Assembly (NCBI GenBank): GCA_036971715.1
Contig: JAVHJL010000004.1
Coordinates: 1,674,001 to 1,738,000, forward strand
Source of the DNA: Arthrobotrys musiformis
Lineage: Eukaryota > Ascomycota > Orbiliomycetes > Orbiliales > Orbiliaceae
DNA length: 64,000 nt
Direction: 5' to 3'
Shown here one piece after another: positions 10,671 through 20,793 of this stretch. The stretch's first letter is position 1. Every line of letters starts with the position of its first letter. Under the pieces are notes generated by a model. It worked only from the letters and a program-made list of their open reading frames with translations. It was not told the DNA's origin and ran no database searches. A program made the position numbers and the translations under genes.

Positions 10671-12403
10671 TTACATATGTGCCCCGGTGTTTGCTGGAAC
10701 GGCCTTCGGACTTGTGGATACAACCTCCGGAGCCAATTCTCTAATAGCTTCCCTCGTAACCCCGTTCTTTTTCTTAGTCGCCACAAAATAACACTCCTTA
10801 GAATCCTATACCAAAAAAAAGAAAGCTCGTTAAAAAGTTATCCCCGCTACGGTAGCTAGACAAAAGTGGGGGTATCGAAGGGCTACTCACTGGTCTTGAA
10901 GTTTCTGGCTTCACTCTGCTGACTTTGAGAAATACTTTATCAAGCATGGCCTCTAACTTACCATCATCCTCTCCCTGGTAAAACTTGCATACGAAGCTTC
11001 CTCCGGGTTTGAGGACATCGATGCAAAACGTCAATGCGGCGGTGCATAATTCCTATGACGTTAGACAACCCCAAACAATCAGCAACACACTCAATACTTT
11101 CCAATCATAAAAGCCAAGAAGGAGGGAAAAGAGAATAATGAGAACATACCATACTCCCAGCATGGTCTCTAACCGCAACCCCGCTGGTATTCATCAACCT
11201 TTTTTTCGAAAACAACCACGGCGTCAACACGGTATTCATATGAAAACCCGATGTCAGGGGCCAGGGTTCCCACATATCTGATAACACCACATCCACCGTA
11301 TTCATCTCCTTCTCCGCCTGTGTCATTTTACTCCTATCCCTCAATTTCAAGCTCGCCGCAGCGGCGGCAGCAGCAGCTTCCTCTTCATCATCGTGTAAAC
11401 TATCCCGTCTTTCCTGGGCGATATACCCCGACGCAGCCGAATCATCCAATTGCAAAACGGGGGGCTCGATCTTCTTCTCCACCTGTTCGTCGGGTGATGA
11501 GTCCAGGTACTGTTGTATTGACGGTATCTCCGGTTTTTCGGAAATACTCTGGGGTAAGCGTGCACGACCCCGGTTCGGGTCGGATAGGTATTTACGGATC
11601 GATGCTTGGATTCCCGGGCTGAGGAAGTTGCCTTGGATTGATGAGACGCCCTTGGGGGGTTGGGCGGGGAGGAGGTCGATACCGATTACTCGGCCGCCTG
11701 GGTGGGTTTGGGCGACTGCTACTTGGGACCAAGAGCCTGGTGCGAAGCCCTGGTGGTTTGTGATAGTGGTTAGTTGGGTGGTATGGGTACTTACTTTTTG
11801 GTTTTTGTTTTTGAGGTCTAAGGCGAGTGTCGTGGGGGACTTACTAGGTCGACGACGGTCATGCCTGGGCTGAATATCTTATGGTCTTGATCAATCTACA
11901 CATTTTTTGAATGGAAAATTCAGAAGAGTGTTCCTCAGGAAACGAGATTATAATATACGACCGGAAGGGGAAGAAGGGAAACTTCTAAATCATCATTTCA
12001 CAATTCCTGCTTTGCCATTCGAATTCCATCGATGCGGGAGGAAATCCGAATACATCACCTATACAAAAAATACAACATCATACCGCGTTGCAACGAAAGG
12101 GAAAAAAAAACCAACCTCAAGCAATTTAAAAGCCGCCCGACTTCTAAACTGCAAAACCTTAGCTTCTCTCGAAGCAAAATCGGTAGTCTGGCGTTTAACC
12201 CATCTACTACTCTTCCCCGCCGGCGCACACGTAGTCGTCGAGAAACCTCTCGATGCTGTTGGCACCGTCAACCTGCGAAATATGCATGAAGTCGATAATG
12301 CCACTTTCCCCATCCCCCGTCTTCGTGGGGTATTACGAAGAGTTGGTGACGACTCCAAGGCGAGCCCTGCAAGGGTACGGAAGTAACTGCGCGGTATTGC
12401 CAT
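10671..12403 (-). CDS. MRM2: Mitochondrial 21S rRNA (uridine-2'-O)-methyltransferase, FtsJ/RrmJ family
   Basis: Mrm2 methylates a conserved uridine of the mitochondrial large rRNA using SAM. Exons: 12403-12116, 11895-11845, 11749-11150, 11052-10891 and 10805-10671, encoding 411 residues. The N-terminus is Arg/Ser-rich (MAIPRSYFRTLAGLALES), fitting mitochondrial import. FtsJ signatures follow in order: SRAAFKLLE (catalytic Lys), DLGFAPGSWSQVAV (SAM motif I), GIDLLP, VDVVLSDMWEP (catalytic Asp region) and LKPGGSFVCKFYQG (catalytic Lys). A low-complexity insert of about 80 residues, with a run of nine Ala after DDEEE, sits between GNFLSP and VDVVLSDM. The tail ends SKECYFVATKKKNG. The 17-codon second exon is required by frame and conservation. 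Confidence 0.93.
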
Positions 12404-12871
12404 TATGGTTATGATGATGTCAGGATGTTGAAGATTATTCCAGAGATGAGATATTTGAGATGGTTGAAATTTTCAATGTGTTGGATTTTTCAAAGGCAAA
12501 GGCCGGATTTGGCACGTTCTGAGATGCTGGAAGACGCTGGCGACATTTACTCTTACGCCCATAATTTATGGAAAATAGAAAGCGAGAATGAATAGAACAA
12601 TTGAAACCGTCTTCAACGACAGCTACTAATGCTTCAAATACATAGGTAATAATACACAAACCCACACCAAAAAAACGCCGACACCAAGAAAATGCACCGC
12701 TCAAAAACCACCTTGCTGACAGAAGAAAAAAATACAAGGAAAATAATCCATCCACCAGGCTAAAGGCTCTCCAAAAACACCACGCACGCACCGAACAAAG
12801 ATGGGGTCATGATATTTACAAGGTCATCATACAGAAGGAATAGAAGAACAAGCTATGCATATGGGGGAGCT
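12404..12871. other. Intergenic region between two minus-strand genes
   Basis: This contains the MRM2 upstream region and the 3' UTR of the downstream-reading coiled-coil gene. It is A-rich with no coding signal. Confidence 0.55.
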
Positions 12872-15298
12872 TTACATGCTCAACAAGCTCTTCTTTTTAA
12901 TCCCTAGTTTGTTCTTAATGCCTTCATAGCCAGCCCCTCGCTGCTTCAACGGGCTAAAGTCCTTACTAAATCCCGTGACGCTTGGGGCTCTGAACTTGTT
13001 AAAGGTGCCGTCTTCTCCATCATCATCGAATAATGTGTTCCCGAGCGTATTACCCGTCAACTTTCTCATCTTCATCTTCTTTGGCTTGGCCGCCGCAGAG
13101 ACTATAGATGCTGCCGCAGTAGTATCGGCTTCAAAGCTGTCCTCGGGCTCTTCGGTGATGGTATCAGGAACGACGTTTTCCTTATTCACGGCGCCCTTCT
13201 TACCCTTCTTGGCTGCTTCAGGCATGTACTCGACCTCGTCATCTCCCAGGAGAGAAGTTTCAGGAGCGACAGAAGAGGTACGCTTGGAGCTTTTGAGGGC
13301 CTTGGTAGAAAGGAAGATTTTTGGCTTTGGCCCTGGCTTCGCTTTGGCGGGTTTGGAGGCTGGTTTTGGTGGCGGTGGCATCAACTTCTGAGATTCGGTG
13401 GGTTCATCGGACTTTGGCAGGATGTCACCCGTTTCGACCTCCGTTTCTGCCTCCGTTTCCGTGGCCTCAGTTGTTTGTCCTGGGAGGACTGGAGCAGGCG
13501 AATCAAAGGTTACATCGGCTACACTAGGATCCATCTTGGATGGAGTAGCAGTTTCCGATGGCGCAACGCTGATGTGCCTTGTAAGGAAGGGTGTAGTTGA
13601 GAAGGTAGACTTTGCGACGGTGGACTTCTTCACCTTCTTAACCGGTGGAGAATCAGCATCATCATCAAAGGTCGTGGCTCCTCTCTTCTTTGTCTTCGGT
13701 GCGGCAGCATTAGCGGCAGCGTTGGCTTTCGCCTTGTTCTTCCAGGTCTCAAGTTTCTTTTCTAGAACACCCTTCTGGGTGTCCCATGCCTCACGGTCCT
13801 TTTCTCTATCCTTAGTCGTTCGCTCTGCAATCTTTGTCTGCTTGCTGAGTTGCTCTTTCAGCTCCGCGATTTGCTTTTTGAAGTCATCAGCGTCTGACTT
13901 GGATTTGGTGGCTCGTTTGGCTGCCTTCTTTTCGTTCTCGAGCTCCACCTGCAGCTGCTCAACTTGATGGGCGAGCTGCAGTTTCTCAGAGAGGATTTGT
14001 CGGTGATTTTCAGTAGTAGCCTTGAAAGCGTCATTCTCTGCTTCGAGGGTGGTGACTTGGCGTGAAAGGGCGAGCTTTTCCTTTGTCAATGTGGCAATGG
14101 CATCGGCATCATTGTTGGATGATTCAAGCTCAGTCTGTCCTAATATTAGCTTGATATCCTTATTTGGTAGTTCTTGAGTGTAGACTTACGTTTAGTGACT
14201 TGTTGGTCTTATTCGCCTCCTTCAATTCAATTTTGAGTTCCTTGATAGCCTTTTCGAGCTCAGATATCTTGGCGGAGCTTTCATCATCTGTCTTCTTCTT
14301 CTTCGCATTGAGCTGAGATTTTGTGGATTTTAACTCCTCTGATACCGCCTCCATTTGAGTCTTCATCTCATCTGCCTCTGAAGCCTTAGCGTCGAGGGCC
14401 TTCTGTAGCTTTTCGAGGTCCTTCTTCAAGGAATCTCCAGCTTCAGACTCAGATGTGGACTCTTTCTTTGCGGCTGTCAGATCTTTCTTGAGGGATTTAA
14501 CTTCGGCAGACCTCTCTTCGAGTTTCTGCTTGAGGTCAGTCACCTCTTCTTTCAATCCTTCGATGGCCTTTCCTTCGCTCGTAGCCTCCTTCTGGGCGGA
14601 CGTGAGGTCCTTCTTCAGCCCCTTTGCCTCATTCTTAGCCTCTTTGGCTTCCTCAGAGGCAGTATTCAGTTTCAATTGCAACTGTTCCAACTTTTCCTCC
14701 AAGCTAACAATCGTCGCATCCCTCTCTTTTAATTGTTTCTCCATAGCCGCCATATCCGACGCCTTCGAACTCTCCTGTGACTCCAATTCACTAACTTTAT
14801 TCCTCAACCGAGTTTCCCTCTTCTTGGATTCCTCAACTTTAGCCATTTCGACCGATAACCGCCGAGATTGCTGGTCAAAGTCTACTTCTAGGATAGTGTG
14901 TTCGATAGACAACTTTCTGTTCTCGTCTTTGTGTTTGACGAGGGTGGATTTGGTGGTTGCTAGGGAGTATTCGAGTTCTGCGTTGGAGAGTTTGAGAGAT
15001 GATACCTCCTGTGGAGACGCGAGGACATAAATAAACAAACAGGTTGTTAGACTGACGGAAACACTACTGGAACACTATGGCACATGTATGATAAAAGGAA
15101 AAGAAGAAGAATAGGAAAGGAAGAGATTTAAAAGGAAGATGGGTTTACCTGCTGTAATTGGTAGCAGCGTAACTCGGGACTGGTATTGTTTGTGTGGAGA
15201 GAGGGGGAAGAAGAGGAGGTAGCGGATTTGGACGAGGCGTTGTTTTGGTTGTTTTGGGCAGCACTGCGTTTTGTGCCCTTGGCTGCACCGCTTGTCAT
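12872..15298 (-). CDS. Coiled-coil protein with a basic, possibly nuclear C-terminus
   Basis: Function not recognised. Exons: 15298-15149, 15008-14190 and 14134-12872, giving 743 residues. The last acceptor is taken as gacag|actgag because the nearer AG breaks the frame. Residues 1-50 are Ser/Asn-rich. Residues 51 to about 460 are an almost uninterrupted coiled coil, with repeated LKKDLTAAKKE, LKKDLTSAQKE and LKKDLEKLQK units. The C-terminal 280 residues are disordered and basic, with PPVKKVKK, KPGPKPK and KKMKMRKLTGN stretches that look like nuclear-localisation or DNA-binding patches. A FSPLKQRG site resembles a Cdk target. A chromatin, kinetochore or spindle-pole role is plausible, but the sequence does not settle it. 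Confidence 0.8.
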
Positions 15299-15909
15299 CG
15301 CGACTTGGAATTGGAAACAAATAAAACTCGTTCCACTCTGTTGCAACAATCGACTTGATGTTTAATGGTAAAAGTGAAAAAAGAATAAAAGGGAGAGGCT
15401 ATGTAGGTCGTGTCTGCCGTCGACGGGCTCCTACTTAGAGTCCAGGCGATTGTAACTGGTGATGATGAGAATATGGTGATGATATAATGATGGGGGGGAA
15501 AGAGGAAGAGATTGGATGGCCGTGGTGGATGGGTTCCCATGCTCGGGCTTGGAGACAGGCCCGCACCCTCTGTTGACAATTTCCCCAATCGAGTAGCCGA
15601 CCGTAAACAAAAATCCAACCGCCTCAACACCACAACACACAACACACTTCGACCCTCACCATCCACACCGGCTGACTAATCTGCCAAGGCGGAGATGATG
15701 CTTGTGTGGCATCTACGCCCAAAACCCACCCCGGTGCTAGTCTGATACGTCGGGATACGTAACGTAACTACTGCTATCGACACCGGCGACGACACGTCCT
15801 CCCCTCCTCATTCTCCTCCTCCTCCAACCCCCCCATCATCAATCACTACATACCTACCTCTTACGACACGAACACGAGGACCAATTGATTTGGTTCGATT
15901 CACATCACA
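15299..15909. other. Bidirectional promoter region of the coiled-coil gene and OST3
   Basis: The 611 bases separate two divergent start codons. The OST3 side is a C/T-rich leader (15793-15835). No TATA box stands out. Confidence 0.6.
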
Positions 15910-17088
15910 ATGCGTCTCCTACCAATCCTAACGGCGTTTACCTCCCTCCTCTCCCTCTCCGTCGCCCAAAAGGCTTCCAATAAATACCAAACCTTCGTCG
16001 ACCTCGCCAGCTCCTCGAAGGGTGCGAAGGGCGTCGTTCTTCTCAACGACCAGCTTTTCGGAGAAATCACGGGCCCTCACAGGAATTTCTCGTCGGCCAT
16101 ATTATTCACAGCGTTGGATAATCGGTTCGGATGCGTGCTGTGCCGCGATTTCCAGCCGGAGTTCGATGTGCTGGGAAACAGTTGGTTTAAAGACCATCCG
16201 AACAGCGATGGATTGTTCTTTGGAGTTTTGGACTTCAGCGTGGGGAGACAGACGTTTCAGAGGGTATGATCGGCCTTTACTTAGCGTCAATTGATCGATT
16301 GGGTGCTAATGCGCATGATTGTGGGAAATATAGCTCGGCATGTCGACTGCTCCGATCTTGATGCTATTCCCTCCCTCGGCCCCGGGCTCCGAACATCAAC
16401 CCCTCAAATTCGACTTCAACCCAAGGTATTCGCAAATACCCTTTAATTAATACCTACTTTACAAAATCTAATTTTTAAAATATAGCGATGTCACCCCCGC
16501 CGAATCCGTAGCCCGCTGGATCACCGCCTCCTCAAAGCACACAGTAACGATCCACCGTCCCTTCAACTACGCCAAACTCTTCACCTTCGTCGGCGGCATA
16601 GTCGGTACCGCCACCCTCTCCAAGCTCGCCTACCCCTACCTCGCTCCAGCATTATACTCCCGAAACCTCTGGGCCGCGATATCCCTCGTCGCCGTACTGC
16701 TATTCACCAGCGGCCATATGTTCAATCATATCCGAAAGGTACCATACGTCGTACAAGGCCGCGGAGGCGGTGTTTCCTACATCGCCAGCGGATTTTCGAA
16801 TCAATTGGGTCTAGAGACGCAGATTATCGCCGTCGTCTGTACGTTCCCCTACTATAACAAACCCCCCCTAAATTAAAAGCACCTACTAACAATATAAAAG
16901 ACGCCGTCCTAGCTTTCTCCGCCATAGCCCTCTGCCTCAAAATGCCCCGCATGGAATCCTCCGGCAAGCAAAAGATCGCAGTGATGGCCTGGAACCTCGT
17001 CCTCCTCGTCCTCTTCAGCTTCCTTATGAGTATTTTCAAAATGAAGAACGGCGCTTACCCCTTCTTCTTACCGCCTTTGATCGCGTAG
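15910..17088 (+). CDS. OST3: Oligosaccharyltransferase subunit Ost3/Ost6 (thioredoxin-like, four TM)
   Basis: Ost3/Ost6 (human TUSC3/MAGT1) is an ER-membrane OST subunit that forms transient mixed disulfides with acceptor glycoproteins so their sequons are glycosylated. Exons: 15910-16263, 16334-16425, 16486-16838 and 16901-17088, 328 residues. Residues 1-19 are a signal peptide. The lumenal thioredoxin-like domain carries the CVLC redox motif at residues 75-78. Four membrane segments follow: LFTFVGGIVGTATLSKLAY, WAAISLVAVLLFTSG, IIAVVYAVLAFSAIALCL and VMAWNLVLLVLFSFLMSIF. The end, SIFKMKNGAYPFF, matches the usual family C-terminus. The TAG at 17086-17088 is followed by 57 further in-frame codons, annotated separately. 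Identification is secure; the true C-terminus is open. Confidence 0.93.
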
Positions 17089-17262
17089 TGTGCGAATATA
17101 GGATTGGTGTATCTTCTCGTACAATGGGTCAAGCTGGTCCGGAGAAACTACCGCGGTGGTGACGGTAGTGTTGGTGATAAAGAGGTCATCGGTAAGATTC
17201 TTAAAAGGATCGATGGCGGGGTAAATCCCGGGAAGGGGCTGAAGTGGAAGAAGTTGAAGTAA
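17089..17262 (+). other. In-frame extension after the OST3 stop codon (possible readthrough tail)
   Basis: Directly after TAG 17086-17088 the same frame stays open for 57 codons to TAA 17260-17262. It encodes a hydrophobic run (NIGLVYLLVQWVKLVRRNY), a charged linker (GDKEVIGKILKRIDGG) and a terminus ending KWKKLK. The stop may be read through, be a recent mutation, or be a sequencing error; chance is also possible. The only GT-AG pair that would remove the TAG is 17 nt long and breaks the frame. Confidence 0.4.
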
Positions 17263-18008
17263 TAGCCTGGGCTTTTATCTAGCGTGGTAATATTTTTATT
17301 ACTCTCTTTTTTTTTTCCGTCATCGTTGGTTTGTGATTTTGATTAGCGGTGAGGTATTGGATCCGAGGGATGGGGGCCAGTATTTGGTAATTCTTCGATT
17401 GGCGGCGTGGCTGGTCGTGAAAAAGGACCCCTCTTCCTTTCTGGTTTGTGTTTATATATACTTTATATAGGGCCAATAACTAGCATTTGGTTAATCAATA
17501 CGAAAAGTTATTATTGTGTTAAAACGTCGGTTTCAAAATTTATTAGTATCCACCCCGCGCCTAACTAGGAACTAACCCTGAATTATGTATGATTCTCAAG
17601 TATATTCGATCGAATGCAGTGGTATCTAAGTAAGTAAGCATACTGGATCACCGAACGACAGGTAAAAGAAAATTATGAAGAAGAAGAGACAGCAAGCAAG
17701 AATACAAAAAAGATCCCCAAGTCGCTAAAAAGGGTCAGTTGTCAGTATAGATGTAAAACAAAAAAATGGCATGCATTCCGTCCCAAGGGGGCTTCCGAGC
17801 ACCTCATGAAATTTCGATTAAGGAAAAGGGAAAATAGAAAACACCTGTAACGCCCTGCGAATGACTTGAGCAAGGAGGAGGAGAAGGTAGGAAAAAATGA
17901 CAAAAGAAATTTCGTAATGCGGTTAATCGGGACAGTAGAAAACCCAAGGACAGGGGTGCCGAGACAATTGGAATAGTAGAGGAGAAAACGAGGACCCAAA
18001 AACATGCC
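17263..18008. other. Convergent intergenic region between OST3 and HFI1
   Basis: Both 3' UTRs lie here. The sequence is A/T-rich with oligo-A and oligo-T runs. No gene is recognised. Confidence 0.6.
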
Positions 18009-19545
18009 TCAGTGACCCGACAAACATTCCATGATGAATCTGCTGGCGGGGTTCTCCCACTTAACTGTAGTATCCGGTACCCCTCCATCAAGGTCCATAT
18101 GATCGGAAGTCCCGTTATCCAGCTTAACTCTTTTCCCGGCCCTACTTTCTGTACTCTCTTCTTCTTCCTCTTCCCTGTCGTACTGGTTCACTCCGGACAT
18201 GATCGAGTATACACTCAATGGCATTTGTCGTATCAGATTATCACTAAGGCTCACTGATAGTTTGAGATGCTCCATCGATATGGTGCCTCCGACCTTCTCC
18301 ACCGTCTTCGCTCGACTTTTCACTGCCTCTTCGTCTCGCTTTATCACTTTTCTGCTGTCGTCCAGCCGTACTCGGTCAATAAGTGTCGTTAAGATATCTT
18401 TTACAAAAAAATCCGTCGCGAGACCGATAAATCGTGCCGTTTCTTCCGATACCCCGCTGCTTATCCCCTCCTCGTAGCAAATAGGGATGCATCTCGCTTG
18501 TATTGTTTCGACATCGATATATTCCCCACTTTCGACGGCTAACGAAGATTGATAGGCGTTTGAGACTTCGTTTTGCCAGTTTTTGTTAGGACCAGCGGAG
18601 ACCGGGGGCGCAGAAGTGTCGAAATTTCGGATTTGCTTGGCGGTATAATGCCGGGTTAAGGTTGAAGGTATGTCATCGGGAACCTGCAGACGGGTTAGTG
18701 CATGAGGTCTTCGTTTAGAGTTTTTTTCGAGGGAAATAGAGAGGAATTGGAAAGGTGCAGGTGCATAGACGAGATTAATCTGTACGAGGCGAGAATCGAG
18801 GCTTTGAAGAAAGTCGAATGAATTCAAAAGGGTGGGTGGTAAAAGGGAAAATAAACAAAAAAAGGGGTGTCAATTGTCGTACTTCTGGTATTTCCTTCAT
18901 TCGCCGTCGGTCCCTGGCGGGAATAGCCATAATTTCCTTCTTGAGACGTCTCTCATAGGCATCTCCTGTGGTTGTTTTGGGGACCGATGAGGTCTTGCCT
19001 TGATGCGACACCCATGTCGCGACATCACCTTCGGGGGGTTCACGGGTGGCATTGACGTGGACGGACAGGAAGAACTGATTGTGAAGACGTTGTGTTTCGG
19101 GTTTTTGGAGAAGAGGGTCGACGATACGTGAGAGCTCGGTACGGTTTGTTAGACCTGGTGCGGTAGAAGGAAGATAATGTTAGAATTGCTTTTATCAAAA
19201 AGGTGGCTGGTAATTGGATTTATAGAAAAGGTGGCAAAACGGGCGAGGGGCTTGTGGCTTCTTACCGCGAAAGAAGGAACGAACAGCATCGCTGTATGTT
19301 CCCCAGTCGTCGCCCAGGGATTCTCGAAGGGAGATGTAGATGTTCTCGACGTCGACACGAGCAGGAAGCTTTACGCCGGGTTTTAGAGGCGTGCCACCGG
19401 GGCCAGTCGCAGTAGTGGGAGTCGAAGCTGTGGCATTGACGCCATTTGGAAGTGATTTCGAGACCGTCTTTTTTGATGATGAGGTGGTTGTGGTGTCGAG
19501 TTCGGAGGGATCGATGGGCGAGTCGGGCGACATGGCTGCTGGCAT
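18009..19545 (-). CDS. HFI1: SAGA coactivator core subunit Hfi1/Ada1
   Basis: Hfi1 (Ada1, human TADA1) is a histone-fold structural subunit of SAGA, pairing with Taf12. Exons: 19545-19266, 19154-18883 and 18683-18009, 408 residues. The SAGA-Tad1 region begins at RVDVENIYISLRESLGDDWG and continues across intron 1 into GLTNRTELSRIVDPLL and HNQFFLSVHVNAT. A basic helix (YERRLKKEIMAIPARDRRRM) follows, as in other fungal Ada1 proteins. The histone-fold-like portion starts near VETIQARCIPICYEEGIS and includes TARFIGLATDFFVKDILTTL. Intron 2 is unusually long at 199 nt; an open stretch inside it is not conserved, and removing it keeps the frame (E|VPDDIPSTL). A second in-frame ATG at 19533 is an alternative start. 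Confidence 0.92.
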
Positions 19546-20793
19546 TACCTGAAGTTCTGGCGATGCTGATGTTGATGATGGTGGAGGTGGTTGATGGTTG
19601 GAAATGTGGAGTTTTATATTTATAAGACAGCGGGTGTGGATGGGGCCCGGTTACAGCACCGTGACAGTGCCTTACCAGGTAACAGAGGCGGGCGGACCGT
19701 GGCTAAGCTACGGAAGACAACTGAGAGCGCGAGAAAGGGCGAGCGTCATGATACTGGGTGGGCGAGTTGATGCGACGGCAACAGTGACACGTTCGGGTTG
19801 CTATTTGATTGCTATGTTGATAGTCGGTCGCATATATTACGGGGACGGAGATTGTGGGTGGACCTGTCGACTCTGTTGTGGTGGGCGTGGTTTGGAGTTA
19901 ATTTGTGATGGATTGGTCGTCACGAGAGATCTAACTGTCGGCCAGCTGCAGCGACTCCCGGGGCCCGGGGGCACACTCCCGGTTATACATCCTCTGCTTA
20001 TGGCGTATCCCCGGATGCTGCTCCCGAGGGTACGTGGACATCTATCCGAGGTCTTGGCAAGCCGAAGCGTATGACTAATCCGATGCATCTCAAAGATCTA
20101 ACGTTACCCCGTGAGAGCCCGTCAACGTCAGGCAGACTCGACTGGATCAGACTCATTCTCTTCCACGCGAGGCAGCGCGACCTCTTCTTCTTCTTCCTCC
20201 CCTCTTCTTCTTCTTTTCTCATCGTTCATTCCTCCGGCCTCTTAAGATACCCCTCTCTCATAAATCATCTCCATCGTTCTCTACGCACTATTATAATATA
20301 TCGTATCGGCATCTCGACTCAAATTCGGCTTTGGGGCCTGGTCGATATATGCATCGCTGTTTGCCTCTGCTCTGAACAAAGCCTAGATTTACAGTGCTTT
20401 GTATGCTTTGCGATTTTGAATTCACTGGGCGCCTGTACCGCATGATGAAATATCCCTAGACTATTATTACCCTTACAATAGAAAGTTATCCCATTCAAGA
20501 CTCGTCTTCCATTCTTTCGCTCCCTTTTTCTCTCTTATAGACTTCAATCACAATTCACTGTCGTGTGGTATTTTTACGTTCCTCAACACAACCTTTTTTT
20601 TGATAATTTATTTGAAGCCCATCAACAACGACTCTCCAACTCTCCCCGTTTCCATTCACTCCCCCAACACCTGTCTCATCTGATCACCTCCTCTTCTTCT
20701 TCTTCTTATCCTCTCTGATTTCATCATATTACCTTTTAACCTATCACACACCCCTGCAAGTTCCTACCTTTACCAACAACCTTGACAACAACC
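19546..20793. other. Bidirectional promoter region of HFI1 and RAD26
   Basis: This 1.25-kb region separates two nuclear genes transcribed apart. The RAD26 leader (20500-20780) is strongly pyrimidine-rich, with several TCTTCT repeats. A G/C-rich patch lies at 19955-19973. The 158-codon open frame at 19598-20074 looks non-coding. Confidence 0.6.

Noticed and set aside
18684..18882. An extra HFI1 exon inside the 199-nt intron
   Set aside because: The open stretch there lacks a usable donor-acceptor pair in phase and is not like Ada1; removing the whole intron gives a continuous conserved frame.
19598..20074. 158-codon open frame between HFI1 and RAD26
   Set aside because: It lies in a shared promoter, has low-complexity Arg/Gly content and no conserved motif.
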